The notes: generated by a model not told the origin, from the letters alone. A stretch of 64,000 nt of DNA from Davidsoniella eucalypti (GCA_004009845.1 RMBW01000132.1:1-64000), one strand, 5' to 3'; shown: positions 35,230 to 48,012, counted from the stretch's first letter. Program-made: numbers and translations.

Positions 35230-36476
35230 GCAGATGGTTCGACCGAGCCCGATGGCTGGTGGGATCTTCTGGCATTTGACCAAAGACCGGATGTGTAGAG
35301 AGAGATGGTCTGGGGTGGTCTGACGAACGAGCAGCGATAATTTGATGGTTGGCCATTGTTTTTTTTTTCTTGATGACAAATACTAGATATATTGGCGAGA
35401 GATCTCTTCAAGTTATAACTTGATCTGGGGATATTTTTCTTTTCTTTTGAAGGGAATTCGAGTTTTTTTCATATTCTTCTTTTCGGCCAACTAGCAGGCT
35501 TTAGCCATTTCCTTTGTTTTATTTTTCCTTTTTTTATTTATTTTCTTTCTTCTGTATTTCCTTTCCTTGTCATAGCTACAACTTTATAGAGTCATCCATT
35601 GTATTTTCAATAGACTTTAGATCTATTCATTAACGAGTTACAACATTGTACTATATTACTGTGTACTATTTGATTTACTATTTGATTTTGTTTTTTATAT
35701 TGTTGCTTGAAAATGAATGTTATTGCTCGAAAACAAAAACACTGATTACTATCTTAGCACTGCTGTGTTTTTGTTTTTTTTGTTTTGCTTAATATGTATG
35801 GCATGATAAACCGACCCTCTTCTCTTAGCCCCAACCAATAAAGCCAAGAATGAACCAATGTTAATATCGCACCCTTGAGGGACAGTTCGTTTACTATCCG
35901 AGGAGGTCTAGACAGCTATGCTTGCTATCTATGCAGTTTGTTGATCGACGCTCTTTGGTTGGGGTAGCTGATAAAAGCACGTCCGTGTTAGATATTACAT
36001 ATTAATTACATATTATATATATATATATACAGAGAGATGTGGTATTTTGTGCCTGTAGGATATTGAAAGTGAACTTGAGAACTAATGCTAGTTGGTTAGA
36101 GTAAAATATATTGAAAATATGATAGTAATTTCTATCTTGTATAAACGATGATGCGAGCCTACCGCCCCTTTCCCCTCTTCCTATCCTATGCGCCAATTTA
36201 TACATGTATATATATATATACATATATATAACATATACATATACATATACATAACCCAGCCGAAACACCTAGCAATGCTCATTTTAATTTCCATCTAATA
36301 AGAAGCTTGAAATCGTATAAGCTAGTACCGACACAGGAAGAAAAAAAAGAAGAAAAAAACACATTTAAAAAGAAATACATGACTGACCGCCGGCCGCATT
36401 GGGTTTGCTCTGGAGACAAAAGTGGTTGTGACACTGCTGACTCTCTCTCTCGCTATACGAGATAGTCCGAGCCGGG
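35230..36476. other. 3' flanks of two convergent genes; TA-rich microsatellites
   Basis: T-rich sequence followed by (TA)n at about 36014-36030 and (ATATAC)n near 36205-36255. No gene recognised. Confidence 0.6.
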
Positions 36477-38095
36477 CTAGCTCATCTGATAAAGCGAGAT
36501 TCCAGGCGGAAATACAATCCATTCACGGTGCTCCTCGTCCAGCAACTCGTACACGCGGAGCAGCAGATTGTATGCCCACCGATCAAGCCACCACTGGCTC
36601 GAGGCCTTTCTTAGCAGCATGCTGAAATAGCAGAAGATGGCCAGGGCTTCCTGCGTGGGGTCTTTGCAGATCAGCAGCGGCATGAAATCGGTCGATACTT
36701 TGGACATCCACACGAAGACGTCGATGATGTCCCGCGGCTCGTCAACCTGGAAGAAGGCGCCAAAGGACTTGTGCAGCTTCTTGATGGCCTGCTTGTACGT
36801 CTCGATGACGGTGGGGTCGGTGGCAGGATTCCGCTCTACCCATTGTCCCAGGCGGTTGTACAGATGGTCCAAGTAGTCGTGCTTCCATTCCAGCTCCAGG
36901 AACTTGAAGCGCTCCAGCGAGCGGTTGACTATGGTGTTGATGACGGTCTCGCTGTTGGCCTGCAGCGAGGCCATGGCGAGGTGCATGGTGCCCTTGAACA
37001 GAACCATCCAGTTGGGTGCTGTGTCGTCGCCGATAGCAAAGGCGTCCTTGAGGTTCTGGGAGTTGCAGAGGACTACGGGCGGGTTACAGAGTTAGTCAGG
37101 GTAGTAGTAGTTTGGTATATTATATATATACATATATATACATATATATACACATATATACACATATATACATATATACATATATACATTACATATATAT
37201 ACATAATATATACACATATATACACATATATGGACTGTAAGTGATGGATTCCGTGTCTTACCGAGGCACACCGTCAACACCGAGAAGAAAAAGAGACGCT
37301 CGCCGTCGTCGTTCGACGCTGACGGAATCAGGTCCATCGCCATCTTGGACGCCAGGTTATAGTGAACCATGGACGTCGTCACGAGCTCTTCGGCCCGCTC
37401 GGGATGCTTTTCCGCGAGGTGCATGGCAGACAAGGCCAGCATGCCGCGCATGATGAACTCGCAGTTGTAGCCGATCTCCACGGCCTTTGTGCGCCAGAAA
37501 TCGTTGATCATCGGGTCACTGGTCAGCGTGAGGCTGGTGTGGAAGCAGAAGTGGTGGAGGAGCTCCAGATCGAGCAGATTCAGAGACAGCGGCTGCTCGC
37601 TCCCGCCTGACGCCGTCGGACTTGTTGCCGAGGCCGAGCTTTGCCGTGACGACTCTGCTGCGGTCACAAAAGCACAGGTCACGCCATGTCGGATACAGTT
37701 CTGGCACTGTGGTTTTTGTTCGTCGCACTACAAGGCCGGGCGGAAGAGAGGAAGAGAAAAGGGATGGTCAGTCTTTGGTGTGTCGTTGCCAGAACCCAAG
37801 AAGGGGGGGGGGTAGAGGATGATAGGTTCGTCTGGTCTCTGGAATACAACATCGAAATCGAAACATGGGAGAAGATAACAAGAGAGAGGCAAAGAAGAAA
37901 AGTACAAGAACAAGAAGAACATACATGAACACATTCAAGAAACCAAAGAGCAATCTGATATTCAAGCTACTACGTGAGAGAAACGGCTTTTTCATGTACT
38001 GTACACACCTTGATCTTACGGGCTTTGCAAGTTCCACATCCCGTACGGGTCTTGGGATGCCATCTCCGAGAGGATGACCTTCCTCGCTTTTGCAT
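36477..38095 (-). CDS. Zn2Cys6 transcription factor, Upc2-like
   Basis: Exons 38095-38009, 37727-37262 and 37072-36477 (introns 281 and 189 bp), 382 residues. Exon 1 starts MQKRGRSSSRRWHPKTRTG and the cluster spans the first intron: C20-X2-C23-X6-C30-X6-C37-X2-C40-X6-C47. The body begins LNLLDLELLHHFCFHTSLTL, followed by MRGMLALSAMHLAEKHPERA, the pattern of the Upc2/Ecm22-type fungal regulator domain, and ends in a tryptophan-rich helical region. Upc2-class factors control sterol and lipid genes; the specific targets here are inferred only from this resemblance. The second intron holds a large TATATACA-type microsatellite. Convergent with the RTA1-family gene, another gene class tied to lipid stress. 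Confidence 0.9.
37115..37230. repeat. (TATATACA)-type microsatellite within an intron
   Basis: About 115 bp of TATATACA/CATATATA repeats fill most of the 189-bp second intron of the Upc2-like gene, leaving only the splice signals at each end. Confidence 0.9.
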
Positions 38096-40402
38096 CTTGT
38101 AGCAGCCGAGACGGAGACCGAGGCTAAGAAAACCCCCAGGCTATGTGTACAAGTAGTGCCAAGATGTCGACTGGAGGGTGGCAAAAGCCAAGTGTTTGTG
38201 ACAAAGCGATGTCCGAGGAGATGGAAACGGAGAACGAACAGAAGAAAAAAGAGAGAGCAGACGATACTGGAAGTGGTGTGGCTCTCGGATAGAAAAGAAA
38301 CGATACGAGTTGGGTAAAATCTCAGCTCACGATTCAGCGGAGTCACTGGGTACAAATGTGAATTTCAGACGCCCTTTAAACTATAGAGTGAAGTGGACAG
38401 CGGAGACCAAAAGCACCTTCTCCGGGATGAGCAAAAGGACTAATAGTATCGTAGTATCGGCGGCGGCTGAACTTTCCAGGCTGCCGTTATAGCAAAGCAG
38501 AGCAGAGCAAAGCAAAGCAAAGCGTGGTGTAAGAAAAGAAACAGAACAGTGAGAAACGGCCCCTGGTTTAAAGCCCACGCTTGATTTGGGGGGCTGAGCG
38601 AGTCAAGACAGTCTAGAATATATAAAAGAATAAAAAGAATAAAAAAAGAATAAAAAGAATTATTTTTATTTTTATTTATTTATTCAAAAAGAGGGTGCCT
38701 GGTGTTTGGGACACGCCGGCGATCACTTCTTGCGGCAGACGGCTATAGCACTTAGAGTAAGCTAAGAAGCTATGTACTTATGTATTTGTATTTGCTATCT
38801 TATGTAGGAGATGACAAGGGGGGGGGGGGGGGGGTGAGAACGGTCTGTAGGTCTGACCTCAGGTGCGTTTTGCTGGTGCCTATCTCGGACGTCTATCCGA
38901 AGTTTCGACCTCCCAAGAATCAAGAATGAACTACCGGATTGTGGAGTTTGGCGTCATTTTCAGGACGCTTGAGGATTAGCCGCTGGACAGCTAGGAAGTA
39001 CAGAGTATACAGATAGAGTATACTTAGTATAGTATAGAGTACAGAGTAAGAGTACAGAGTATAGAGTACAGAGTATAGAGTGTACTTCCTTAAAAGCACC
39101 CAGTAGTTCAAGCAAGTACAGCTAATATGAAAACCAAAGCTATTAATAGACTCGATGAAAAATGCTACCACCTAGAAGGCACCCCGTCAAAGAGACAAAG
39201 CCAGCCAAATAGCAGATCCAGATGGCAAATAGCAAATACTAGATAGCAAATAGCAAATACCACATACCACATACCACATACCACATACCACATATATCTG
39301 GTCCTTCAGTTCCAGAGTGTCACGTCAACTCGACATGTCAAAGTCTGGCTGTGTCAAAGAAAACAGACGCAGGTGCTTGAAATTTTGGGAACGAAAAGAA
39401 AGATCAAGCCTTCAGTCTTTCCATGTGCCAAGTAAATCGATTTTTTGCGTTACATTTTGTTTTACCTTTTTAAATAATACAAGAGATAGCTAAAGAGGTT
39501 GCCTAAGACTGGGATGGAGGATCGAAACTTGTCTAGGCCGGTTTGGTACTAGTGATAAGAATAGTAGCAGTTTATCCCACTAGCCGATATGAGAGACACG
39601 AGGGAAGAAGGAAGAAGAATATACAATATAAACAAGAGACAAGAGAAGAGGCGTCTATTAGCGTGAAAAGACGATACGATCTCAAAGAGGGGGGGTGACC
39701 CATAGTGTCAAGGTGTCAAGTCAACCTTGATCGAGCATTGTATCTATATCTATAGTTCCTGGTTCTGCATCATACTCTGCAGCTCGATACTCTGTAGTAG
39801 ATAGAGCAGAGGCTGTATAGCACTGAAATAATAGCTGTATATGTATATGCCGGCAAAGATATACCCAAAGACAAAGACAAAAGACTCGAAAGGCCAGAGA
39901 AACTAAAGTCCAACAATCCAAATCGTCAATAACACGCCAAACGAATTCCTAAAGTTCTGATTCATACGAGTGGCATGTCCTAAACGAGATCTAAACGACC
40001 CTAAATCGTGTAACCCTAACACAACCCTAATACATGTCAAACACGCTAGGCAGCTCGTCCATGCTATATCCCACATTCAATTTCTCAGCTTTGTTGTATA
40101 CGTACATTGTAAGCATGCATGTACTAATATCTGACTGAACCAATCCCAAATAATTGTAAAACAAAAAGAATTTGGACGCCTGGTGCCAAGAAAACGTCGC
40201 CTACCCACATCCCGACGTCTTATACGCATAAACCATGGTAAGTACATAGTATATAACTAATATATGTATACTACCAATATATACTACTATACATATCTGT
40301 AATAGGTGACAATCATGGATAGAATGCCTGAACAGTCTTCTGCATTCTGCACCTGCATGATGTGGTAAGCTCGGAATAGAGTTTCACCCCCCCCACACCC
40401 CA
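38096..40402. other. Intergenic with simple repeats
   Basis: No gene recognised in 2.3 kb. It holds (AGCAA)n-like repeats near 38495-38525, AATAAAAAG repeats at 38627-38665, a run of 16 G at 38819-38834, AGAGTACAGAGTAT repeats at 39000-39080 and (ATACCACAT)-type repeats at 39259-39293. A C-run of 8 lies near 40388. Confidence 0.6.
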
Positions 40403-41326
40403 TTAGGCTAACAGAACATCAGACAGCACCAGTCTATGGTCGCTGATATAGATGCCATCCACCAGATTATCCACGATCTCATATCGGGTAGCAGTGTAAG
40501 GCTGACTCGTAGCATTGCCATACCACGTAAAGTCGAGACGGCTGGCAGCAGTTGACGACGAGAAGCTGGTGTAGGTGTTGCCCAAGCTGCCAATGTGGAC
40601 GCTGGAACTTGCTAGATAGTAGACATCAGTGAAGTAGCCGGTATTGGCGAGCGCGGTATAGGCGTCACCACCAGGCGCCGAGTTGAAGTCACCGGTAAGC
40701 GAGACGCCCAATGGGCCGTAGGCCGCCTGGAGTGCTTTGATGGCATCGACTACCACCAAGATACCGCTGGACCGGGCCTCGGAGCTGACATTGTCGAGGT
40801 GAGTGTTGGCGTGGATGAAGCGCTTGCCCGTAGCGACGTGCTCGAATACGCCAAGAGTGACAATCCGGCGGCTACCGGCACCCCATCCGTACGAGACGAC
40901 ATCGGGAGTTGGCGACAGCCATTTGACCTCGCTATAGACCAGCGTGAAGGTGTCTGTGCGGTATAGAATAGGCGCGTATTCGCCTGCAGTATCGCCGTCA
41001 TCGCGGCCCACCCCGACATAGGTCCAGGGTGAACCGAGGCCGTCCAGGATATCGCCGAGCTGGTCGCCGAGAACCTCCTGTAGGCCGACAATAGCACCTC
41101 CACCCGCGGGGTATCCTGCAGCAGCATCCCCTAGTTGGGCAACCAGCTTGATACGACGGCACCGGTCGTTCCAGATACCGCAGAGCCAGTCGTCCCACGG
41201 CTTCTCGCCATCCTCCAAGGACGATGTTTCATAGCGGATGTTGAAGGTTATAACGCGCAGAGGCAGACTGGCGGCTAGGACTCTGGAGGCTAGCAGTATC
41301 GGGGCTGTGGATAGAGAGAGCTTCAT
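40403..41326 (-). CDS. Secreted endonuclease/exonuclease/phosphatase (EEP) family protein
   Basis: Single exon, 307 residues. Residues 1-18 form a signal peptide (hydrophobic core, ending VLAAS). EEP-fold motifs are in order: ITFNIRY (26-32), GLQEV (81-85, metal-binding Glu84), GEYAPILYR (115-123), HANTHLDN (172-179), TGDFNS (211-216) and SDHRLV (295-300, catalytic His297). All the metal and catalytic residues are present, so it should be an active Mg2+-dependent phosphodiesterase or phosphatase outside the cell. The substrate (nucleic acid, inositol phosphate, lipid headgroup) cannot be told. No introns. Confidence 0.9.
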   Translation of the reverse strand: MKLSLSTAPILLASRVLAASLPLRVITFNIRYETSSLEDGEKPWDDWLCGIWNDRCRRIKLVAQLGDAAAGYPAGGGAIVGLQEVLGDQLGDILDGLGSPWTYVGVGRDDGDTAGEYAPILYRTDTFTLVYSEVKWLSPTPDVVSYGWGAGSRRIVTLGVFEHVATGKRFIHANTHLDNVSSEARSSGILVVVDAIKALQAAYGPLGVSLTGDFNSAPGGDAYTALANTGYFTDVYYLASSSVHIGSLGNTYTSFSSSTAASRLDFTWYGNATSQPYTATRYEIVDNLVDGIYISDHRLVLSDVLLA

Positions 41327-43020
41327 GGCGATACAGAGTAAAGCCGATAGACAGCCGTTAGTTCGATATTGAGGCCGAGTTCGATGCCGGAAGTCGGGGT
41401 CGGAAGTCGGGGTCGGAGGTGAAGCTGTCGGCTAGCTTCGGGAGCTCCAGTCAACGGTAGGTAGTACAGAGTGAGTGACCAAGGCCGTTGAATCCAAAGG
41501 CAGGTCTCAAAAAGCAGACTAGAATTGGGGAGAACGGCTACAGGCTACAGGCTACATCGAGGCTTTATCTATCTATACGGTCTTGCTGGTACTTGAGTCT
41601 GTATTAGCGTGACTACTGAGGGCCTTTCATATTAGTATGTACACAAGATTTGATGTTACTTGGAGATTTATACGAGATTTGCCAAGCAAACGTAACTCTA
41701 CGTGAGAACGACGACCTTGGCTATAAACAGGGAAAAAGAAAAGAAAAAAGCCCGGGCTTGTTGGAGGAAGAGACATGTAGTTGTAGTTATAGTTGCAGTT
41801 ATATGATATGGAGATGTAGTTATAGCTATAGTTGTAGTTATATGATATAGATATAGACGAGTTACGTATCTGTGGTCAGAGAGATGTGAAGTCATAGTAG
41901 GTGCTTGCAAAGCTGTATATCTTGAATTTTCTAGTTTCCTATATATATTTTGTGATTCTGAATAACCGTCTCTATCAGATCTAAGTACAGGATAAGAGGA
42001 ATAAAAACTTTTTTTTTTCCTTTTTTCTTCTTTTTTTCTCTTTTTTTTTTCCAAGAGCACAGAACAGAAAATAAAACATAATTATTTCCTTCTTTTCTTC
42101 CAAATAAACTCACTCGTAGACTATACTCCGTATTAGCCGACTAGTCCCCCTGTAATTTCGGGGGGTTTTTAGCTAGAAAATCCCAAGTTTGAACCAACGA
42201 ACGGGCCTTTGAGTCTAAAAGAAGTAAAAGAATCGTGGATTTAGTATGAAAAACACTAGTTCAAGTTTGAAGCAGGACAAAGCGTCACAATGAGCGTAAA
42301 TTTGCTGACAAAAAAAAAAAAAAGACTCGGTTCTTCTGTTCTTGTTGCTTTCTCGACGAGTGACGTGACATGCCGTGATATTTGGAACTAGAAGATCTTT
42401 TACTATATACACATGCTCATGCTTATATAAGCTTCTCACTTCAAGCTGAGCCCTTCAAAGAGCGCTGCCATAGCCGAGATCGATTCCAAAACGGCTGGAT
42501 CAACTGAAGAGTAGCATTGTATGTCAGGAGGCGCCTGAGTTTTGTAGCAGTTTTGCTTGTTTGCTGGACTCTTGGGTCCCTGTAGGCTTACGCCATAGCT
42601 TCCTACACTGTATAACATAGCTGTAAGCCCACCTAGTACATATCACCTAGTATATCAACTTTCAACTTTGGGGGCCTTCTCCGGCTCTACTGTTGCATTA
42701 TCCGTGACGCCACTATCGGCAACCCCGCTGTCTTTCAACTGCGATCAGGAAGCTCTACCAGCTCTTTAGCCGAGATTCCGGCCTCGGCAGCAGCCAGAGT
42801 CAATGATGGCCTTAAATCATCCATGTGGCCTCGTCACGAGACACGACCTTGAGCTAAGGGTCTATCAAGGGTTATCCTACGCACTAGAAACTGGCATTAA
42901 CCGCGGCTATTGCGTCTTTGAGTACTATCTACTTCTCCTTCAGTTGCTCCAAGAACATCGACACGCGCACATTTTGATCTTCCCTCTACGTCTCGCTCTT
43001 TTCCAACCCAGTCTATCTAC
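41327..43020. other. Intergenic with possible remnant of a minus-strand gene
   Basis: It holds repeats of GTAGTTATAG type (41777-41855) and T-rich tracts. On the minus strand two coding-like C-termini occur close together: about 42805-42664 (AKELVELPD, then after a shift LKDSGVADSGVTDNATVEPE and PKVES stop) and 42618-42436 (ending PAVLESISAMAALFEGLSLK). They are not in one frame and I could not find upstream exons, so they are probably remnants. Confidence 0.4.
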
Positions 43021-45600
43021 ATGGCCAACTCTGCCCTGTCGTCTCGTGCGCCCAGCAATAGCGTCAGCAGTGACGATGCTGCCTCGACGCGCCGCAAGAA
43101 GCCCAGAAAGAGCCGGAGCCGCGGCTTGAGGACCAAGACTGGATGGTATGGCGCTCTCCCCTTTCTCTGTTTCGTACTGCCAATGTAGTAGCCATAGGCA
43201 GATATGCTCAGCTAGCCAAGAGACTGATTCTCACTACACAACAGTCTTACATGTCGTAGACGCCATAAGAAGTGTGACGAGCAAGGTAACCGACTCACTC
43301 TACACAGTCTGTCAAGCAGCATATCAGGAGACACTAGACACTAGACACTAGACACTAGACACTAGACTCGATCTCCAAGTCTACCTCCCATTCTAATGCA
43401 TAATCTGTACTCCTCTCCCTCTAACGTCACGCGGCCCTATAGTTCCAGTATGTGGCTCGTGTGCCATTTCAGACCGTGTCTGTGTCTATGGAGACATCCG
43501 TCCTTCTGCCGTAACGCCGATAGCGTCGCCTGGAACAGACAACGTGCGTCTTGCGCTGATGCCAGTGACAGGCGGACTTGCCTCTGAATCTGCCGCCGGA
43601 CAAGGACAATGTCCAGCCACTGCCGCTTCCCCAGACGCTGTTCCGATGCCGCCGCCGTATCTATCTCTCACAGGGCCCGGAGGAGTCTCGGCGCCGAATG
43701 TCGAAAGTAGCCCTGATATCCGGTTCTACCGCCGTGGGCACACTGCTCTGCCAGGCTCGACAGACAGCCAGCCATATCCGAGGCTCACGCCAATCTCTTC
43801 TGCCCCTCCAGCCCTACCTGTACAAAACATAACCAGAGACCAGAGCACCGAGATAGCATCTTCGGGAGTCCCCGCCGCGAGCAATCATCCTCAAGATGCT
43901 TGGGCCCATTCACCAGAAACCCATTCGTCTACTCCAGAGCTGATTCTCACTGCCGGGGACGCCTCAGTCCGGTGGCTCGACCTGCTGGCAACTGATGCTG
44001 CCCAGGCCGACTCTGGGTTTTCTCTGGCTCCAAGTCCGTCGACAGGACCATCAAATGGCGCTTCCCATAGCCAGACAAGCAGTGGTGGCCTCTATGCCCG
44101 GTTATCGGCCATCTCACCCGAGACAAACTTGGTGACGGGCCGGCTGCCTTGGCAAGAACTTCAAGACATCGAATTATTGGACCTCGAAGCAGGCCTTCTT
44201 CGTCAGTTTGCAGATCACGCATCTTGCTGGGTATGTCATTATACCGTTCAAACAGCTGTCTTTGTGGCGCTTGCTCACAGCCGATACATCTATATAGCTC
44301 GATCTATTTGACCTTCACAGGCATTTCTCAACATATGCAATACGGCTGGCTGTAAGTCTGCCTCACTCGTGATCTTTAGGCCATGCCAAAGCTAATCAAA
44401 CACTCCTGCTATCCGTCACAGGTGCGGAACGTCGGCCTCATGAAGGCTATCTTAGCCTTGAGTGCTCGACATAATGCTATCAGGCAAAAACTAGCTTCCC
44501 CAAATCAAGAGTCGACACCGGACGCTACCACACATGCCCAAGCAACCCAGTATTATTACGAGACTCTCCGCTACGTTCAAACTGCCTTGCGTCACATCAG
44601 CTATGCTTTCTCCGAGGAAATCCTGGCCACCTCAGTAATAATCTCAACCTACGAGATGCTAGACGAGTCACCGTCCAACTGGCAACGGCATCTCAAAGGT
44701 GTATTTTGGATCCAGCGAGGTCAAGGCATCAACGGCGGCTCTGGCGGTCTTCGCCAAGCTGCATGGTGGGCTTGGCTTCGGCAAGATATCTGGGCCGCAT
44801 TTCGGGAGAAACGAAAGTGCCTCAGTTTCTGGCGTCCACTTCGCGGCATTCCAGAGCTAACTAGGCCAGAACTGCTCAATCGGGCCACCTACCTGCTTAG
44901 TCAGGCTGTCGACTACGCTGCTTTAGGAGATACGAACCCATGCGGTGACCCGAGCAGTAAAGATCCGGACGTGGTAGCACGAAGAGCAAACTATGGCGAT
45001 GGACTGCTTTCTCAGTTGGATCGATGGAAACAATACGCGGGCTCGGATTTTAGGCCTCTTCCAGTGCCACACAGAGACGCGACGAGTCCGGGCTCTTTCC
45101 AGCCGATATGGATACATCCTCCGGAAAATGCAGTAGCTGTCATGGTTGTTAGCTTTGCCAAGATCATCGTCACCCTCCACCGGCCGTCAAAACCTGGGTT
45201 TGGACAGTTTCTCAAGATTCAAGTAGGTCTAACTGACACGTGACTATGGATAGGACGTGGAAACTAATATACACCTCATTCTAACAGAAAGCATTGACGG
45301 AGGCAGTCAAAACCATATGCGGAATAGCCACAACACTAGAAGATCGAGGTAGTCAACTGATTGTTGCACATTGCCTTTTTGGAGGTAAGAAAGTCCAAGA
45401 AGATATCGATACTAGATCTAGATCATCAAAAACTGACAATTCAATCTATAGCTGGGCTTTGTGTGCATTCGCAAGCAGAAAGAAACACAATCTTAAATCT
45501 TGTCCAAGCTTGTGAAAGTCGCGCTAGTTGGCCAATGAGTACTATACAAAAAGATCTTTATACCGAATGGCAGCGTGTTGATGAAGAGGCCGGTGAATGA
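43021..45600 (+). CDS. Zn2Cys6 transcription factor with fungal-specific domain
   Basis: Seven exons: 43021-43145, 43245-43285, 43443-44230, 44298-44351, 44422-45222, 45288-45384, 45452-45600, giving 684 residues. The cluster is assembled from exons 1-3: C42-X2-C45-X6-C52-X6-C59-X2-C62-X6-C69. A long Ser/Pro/Ala-rich linker follows. The regulator domain starts WQELQDIELLDLEAGLLRQF; the 54-bp fourth exon supplies LDLFDLHRHFSTYAIRLA and joins in phase to VRNVGLMKAILALSARH, which confirms this splice choice. Targets unknown. It lies upstream of, and in the same direction as, the aldolase-like gene, which it could regulate (inference). Intron 2 carries a GACACTA minisatellite (43332-43366). Confidence 0.93.
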
Positions 45601-46217
45601 AAGACATCAGAGATTCCATGTGCACCTGCTCTTTCCGAGGTCTCATGATGGACTATTGGAAGTGCCCAGTCATCTAGATCACATATCCATTGCATTATGC
45701 GCGTAATGGCAATTGGAGAGGACATGGCAAGCCTAGGTGTTGTCATACAGCTATCCAATATATACATGGGATCATCATTGATATTGGCGTTCGGCTCAGC
45801 AACCAGATGCTCATTCTCGGCTATTGGATTCTGTCGAAAAACCAGCGCGGCTCGGGGTTTCAGGATATTACTTAGGCTAAACGAACATACATATGTCTAT
45901 CTAATACAATCAATGGCCTGTAACTTTGTCACACACATGTCGTCAGCCGAAAAAAAAAAGAAAAAAAGACAGAAGGAGTCCGAGTCCGAGTCCTCGAGTC
46001 TTGTAGTACATTCCCTTTTCAGGTAATTGTTTCCACTATCAGACCATATGCTACTAGACTCCAGTTTTGGGCAATTGCTCCAGTATGCTACAGCAAAAAT
46101 CATATCAACTCTAGTACATCCTACCATAACAATACCTCAAACAATATCGCAACTTGTCTCTTTGAAGCAACAATTTATTCACTATACAACTACAAACATT
46201 ATCTCTCCCTGGCCGTT
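45601..46217. other. Intergenic between regulator and aldolase-like gene
   Basis: 617 bp. A minus-strand frame is open from about 45894 to 45558 (112 codons, including AENEHLVAEPNANINDDPMY) but has an ATG only at 45767 and overlaps the last exon of the regulator. I do not call it a gene. A (GAGTCC)n run lies near 45978. Confidence 0.45.
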
Positions 46218-47152
46218 ATGGACTGGAAAAGCCAAAACAAAACTTGTCAAATCCTCAGCGCGGCCGAGAAAGGTGGCTATGGTGTTGTTGCCGCAATTGC
46301 GTGAGTGGGGATAAACCCTAACCGTATGAGCATGTGATCAACTAACCTTGTGTGTTCAGGTACAACATCGAACATATTGTCGCCTTTGTTCGCGCAGCAG
46401 AGAAGAAGCGTTCTCCTTTCATCATCCAAGTGTTCCCATGGGCAATTACAGCGAGTGATGGTCTGCTTATTCATGCTGCAGCCCAGGCAGCTCGCACCGC
46501 TTCAGTACCAATTGCTATCCATCTAGACCATGCACAGGATGAAGACATGATTCGGAAAGCGGCCGACACTCTGCCGTTTGACTCTATCATGGTTGACATG
46601 TCACACCACGAAATGCACCAGAATCTGGCAAAAACAAAGGAAATTGTGGCTTATTGTCATGCACGCAAGATCTCGACCGAGGCCGAGCCAGGAAGAATTG
46701 AAGGCGGAGAGGACGGTATCAGCGATACGGCCGATCTGGAAGGTTCACTGACAACGGAAGATCAAGTCGAAGACTTCATTGCCACGGGAATTGACTTTTT
46801 AGCTCCGGCATTTGGTAATGTGCATGGAGAATATGGAAAGCGAGGCCCGGCTCTTGAGTTTGACCGACTGAAGATGATCCAAGACAAGGTTGATAGCCGT
46901 GTACGCATCGTGCTCCATGGAACGAACGATTTTCCCGAAGATGTCATGCAGCAGTGCATCAAAGGCGGAGTTTCAAAGGTCAATGTCAATAAGTTGGTCT
47001 TGGATGATTACCTGGTGTTCCAGAAAGAGAAGGCTCCAAAACTATCGCTTACCGCGGCGTTGGAGGGAGGAATCGGAGAGACTATGAGACTTGTTGAGTG
47101 GCAGATCGACGTCTGTGGGTCAGCTGGTAAAGCAACTTATTTGTTTGTTTAG
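46218..47152 (+). CDS. Class II fructose-bisphosphate aldolase-like protein
   Basis: Exons 46218-46300 and 46360-47152, intron 59 bp, 291 residues. The class II zinc aldolase features are in order: AAIAYNIEHI, HLDHAQDED (Asp84, zinc His85), EAEPGRIEGGEDG (Glu region), FGNVHGEYG (zinc His183), VLHGTND (zinc His214) and GGVSKVNVN (phosphate binding). All three zinc histidines and the catalytic aspartate are present. It belongs to the shorter fungal ketose-bisphosphate aldolase paralogues rather than the 360-residue glycolytic enzyme, so the substrate may be another sugar phosphate. HGTNDFP replaces the usual HGASG. Probably cytosolic. Confidence 0.9.
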
Positions 47153-48012
47153 TATGATAATAGTAATGTAGCCAACTTCACATTTTCCAATGTTTGACTT
47201 CCTTGGTGTATAGTTTTGGTGAAGCTGAAAACTACGAGTCGAATAGATGGGGGACATGTATCAAATAGAGCCTCTTTCCTTTCAAGGTGCCTTGTATCGT
47301 AATGTTCAGGAGAAGTAGTATCTGCTTCCGTTCTAAGTAATTGCCATCAGCTTGAAACTTAGTCACATGATGTAGCAGATATGTTGTTGGGATAAATATG
47401 GATTGACTGATGGCAATAAACAAACCAAAGGTACACAAACTCCCATTAAATTCTTAAGAGTTGCTCTTTTGCTCTAAAAAGTCCCCTTTGACCTAATCTC
47501 ATCAATCTTCTTGGCTATCAACCTTACACTCTGTTAACTGAACTCTGGCCACACAATCACTCTGGTTTGTCCTCCAAACCCAACGAATCCATTTATTAGA
47601 ATACCTGCTAATCAACCATACCTTCCCAAGCCTTCACCTTGCACTCTTTATGTTGATAGATAGCCATCTTCACAGACACACCCGAGGTTCGGCTTGCTTT
47701 TCTACCCTTTAGAGCCTAATTTTCTTTGGTGTTGAGATTAAGACCTACGGCAATGCCCGCAGGAGCCTTAGCATATACAGCAGATTGTGCTTTCTGGGCT
47801 TGGAGGGCCTTTGGTACCAGTCATTGATTGATACAAAAACTCTGTGGTACTAGATTGTACTACATGGCTATTAGAGCCACTCATCGATAAGTTTATAGGC
47901 TAAGAAGAAGAAGAAGAAGAGGTATATATCAACTTAGCTTTTAGTTTTACTATCCCATTTTTAGGATTATTGCTAACCACCACATGTATAAGACCTATAT
48001 CCTATATTCAAA
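47153..48012. other. Intergenic, no gene recognised
   Basis: 860 bp without coding signal. A short (GAA)n run lies at 47906-47921. It separates the core-like genes on the left from the accessory region on the right. Confidence 0.6.

Noticed and set aside
39000..39293. Regular short repeats that could suggest a CRISPR-like array
   Set aside because: Simple microsatellite-type repeats without unique spacers, in a eukaryotic genome.
40005..40035. Telomere-like TAACCCTAA words (also near 21490)
   Set aside because: Single or double copies only, scattered in AT-rich DNA; not an interstitial telomere array.
45558..45894. Minus-strand open frame of about 112 codons between the regulator and the aldolase-like gene
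   Set aside because: ATG only late in the frame, overlap with the last exon of the regulator, and an equally long frame on the other strand. Probably chance.
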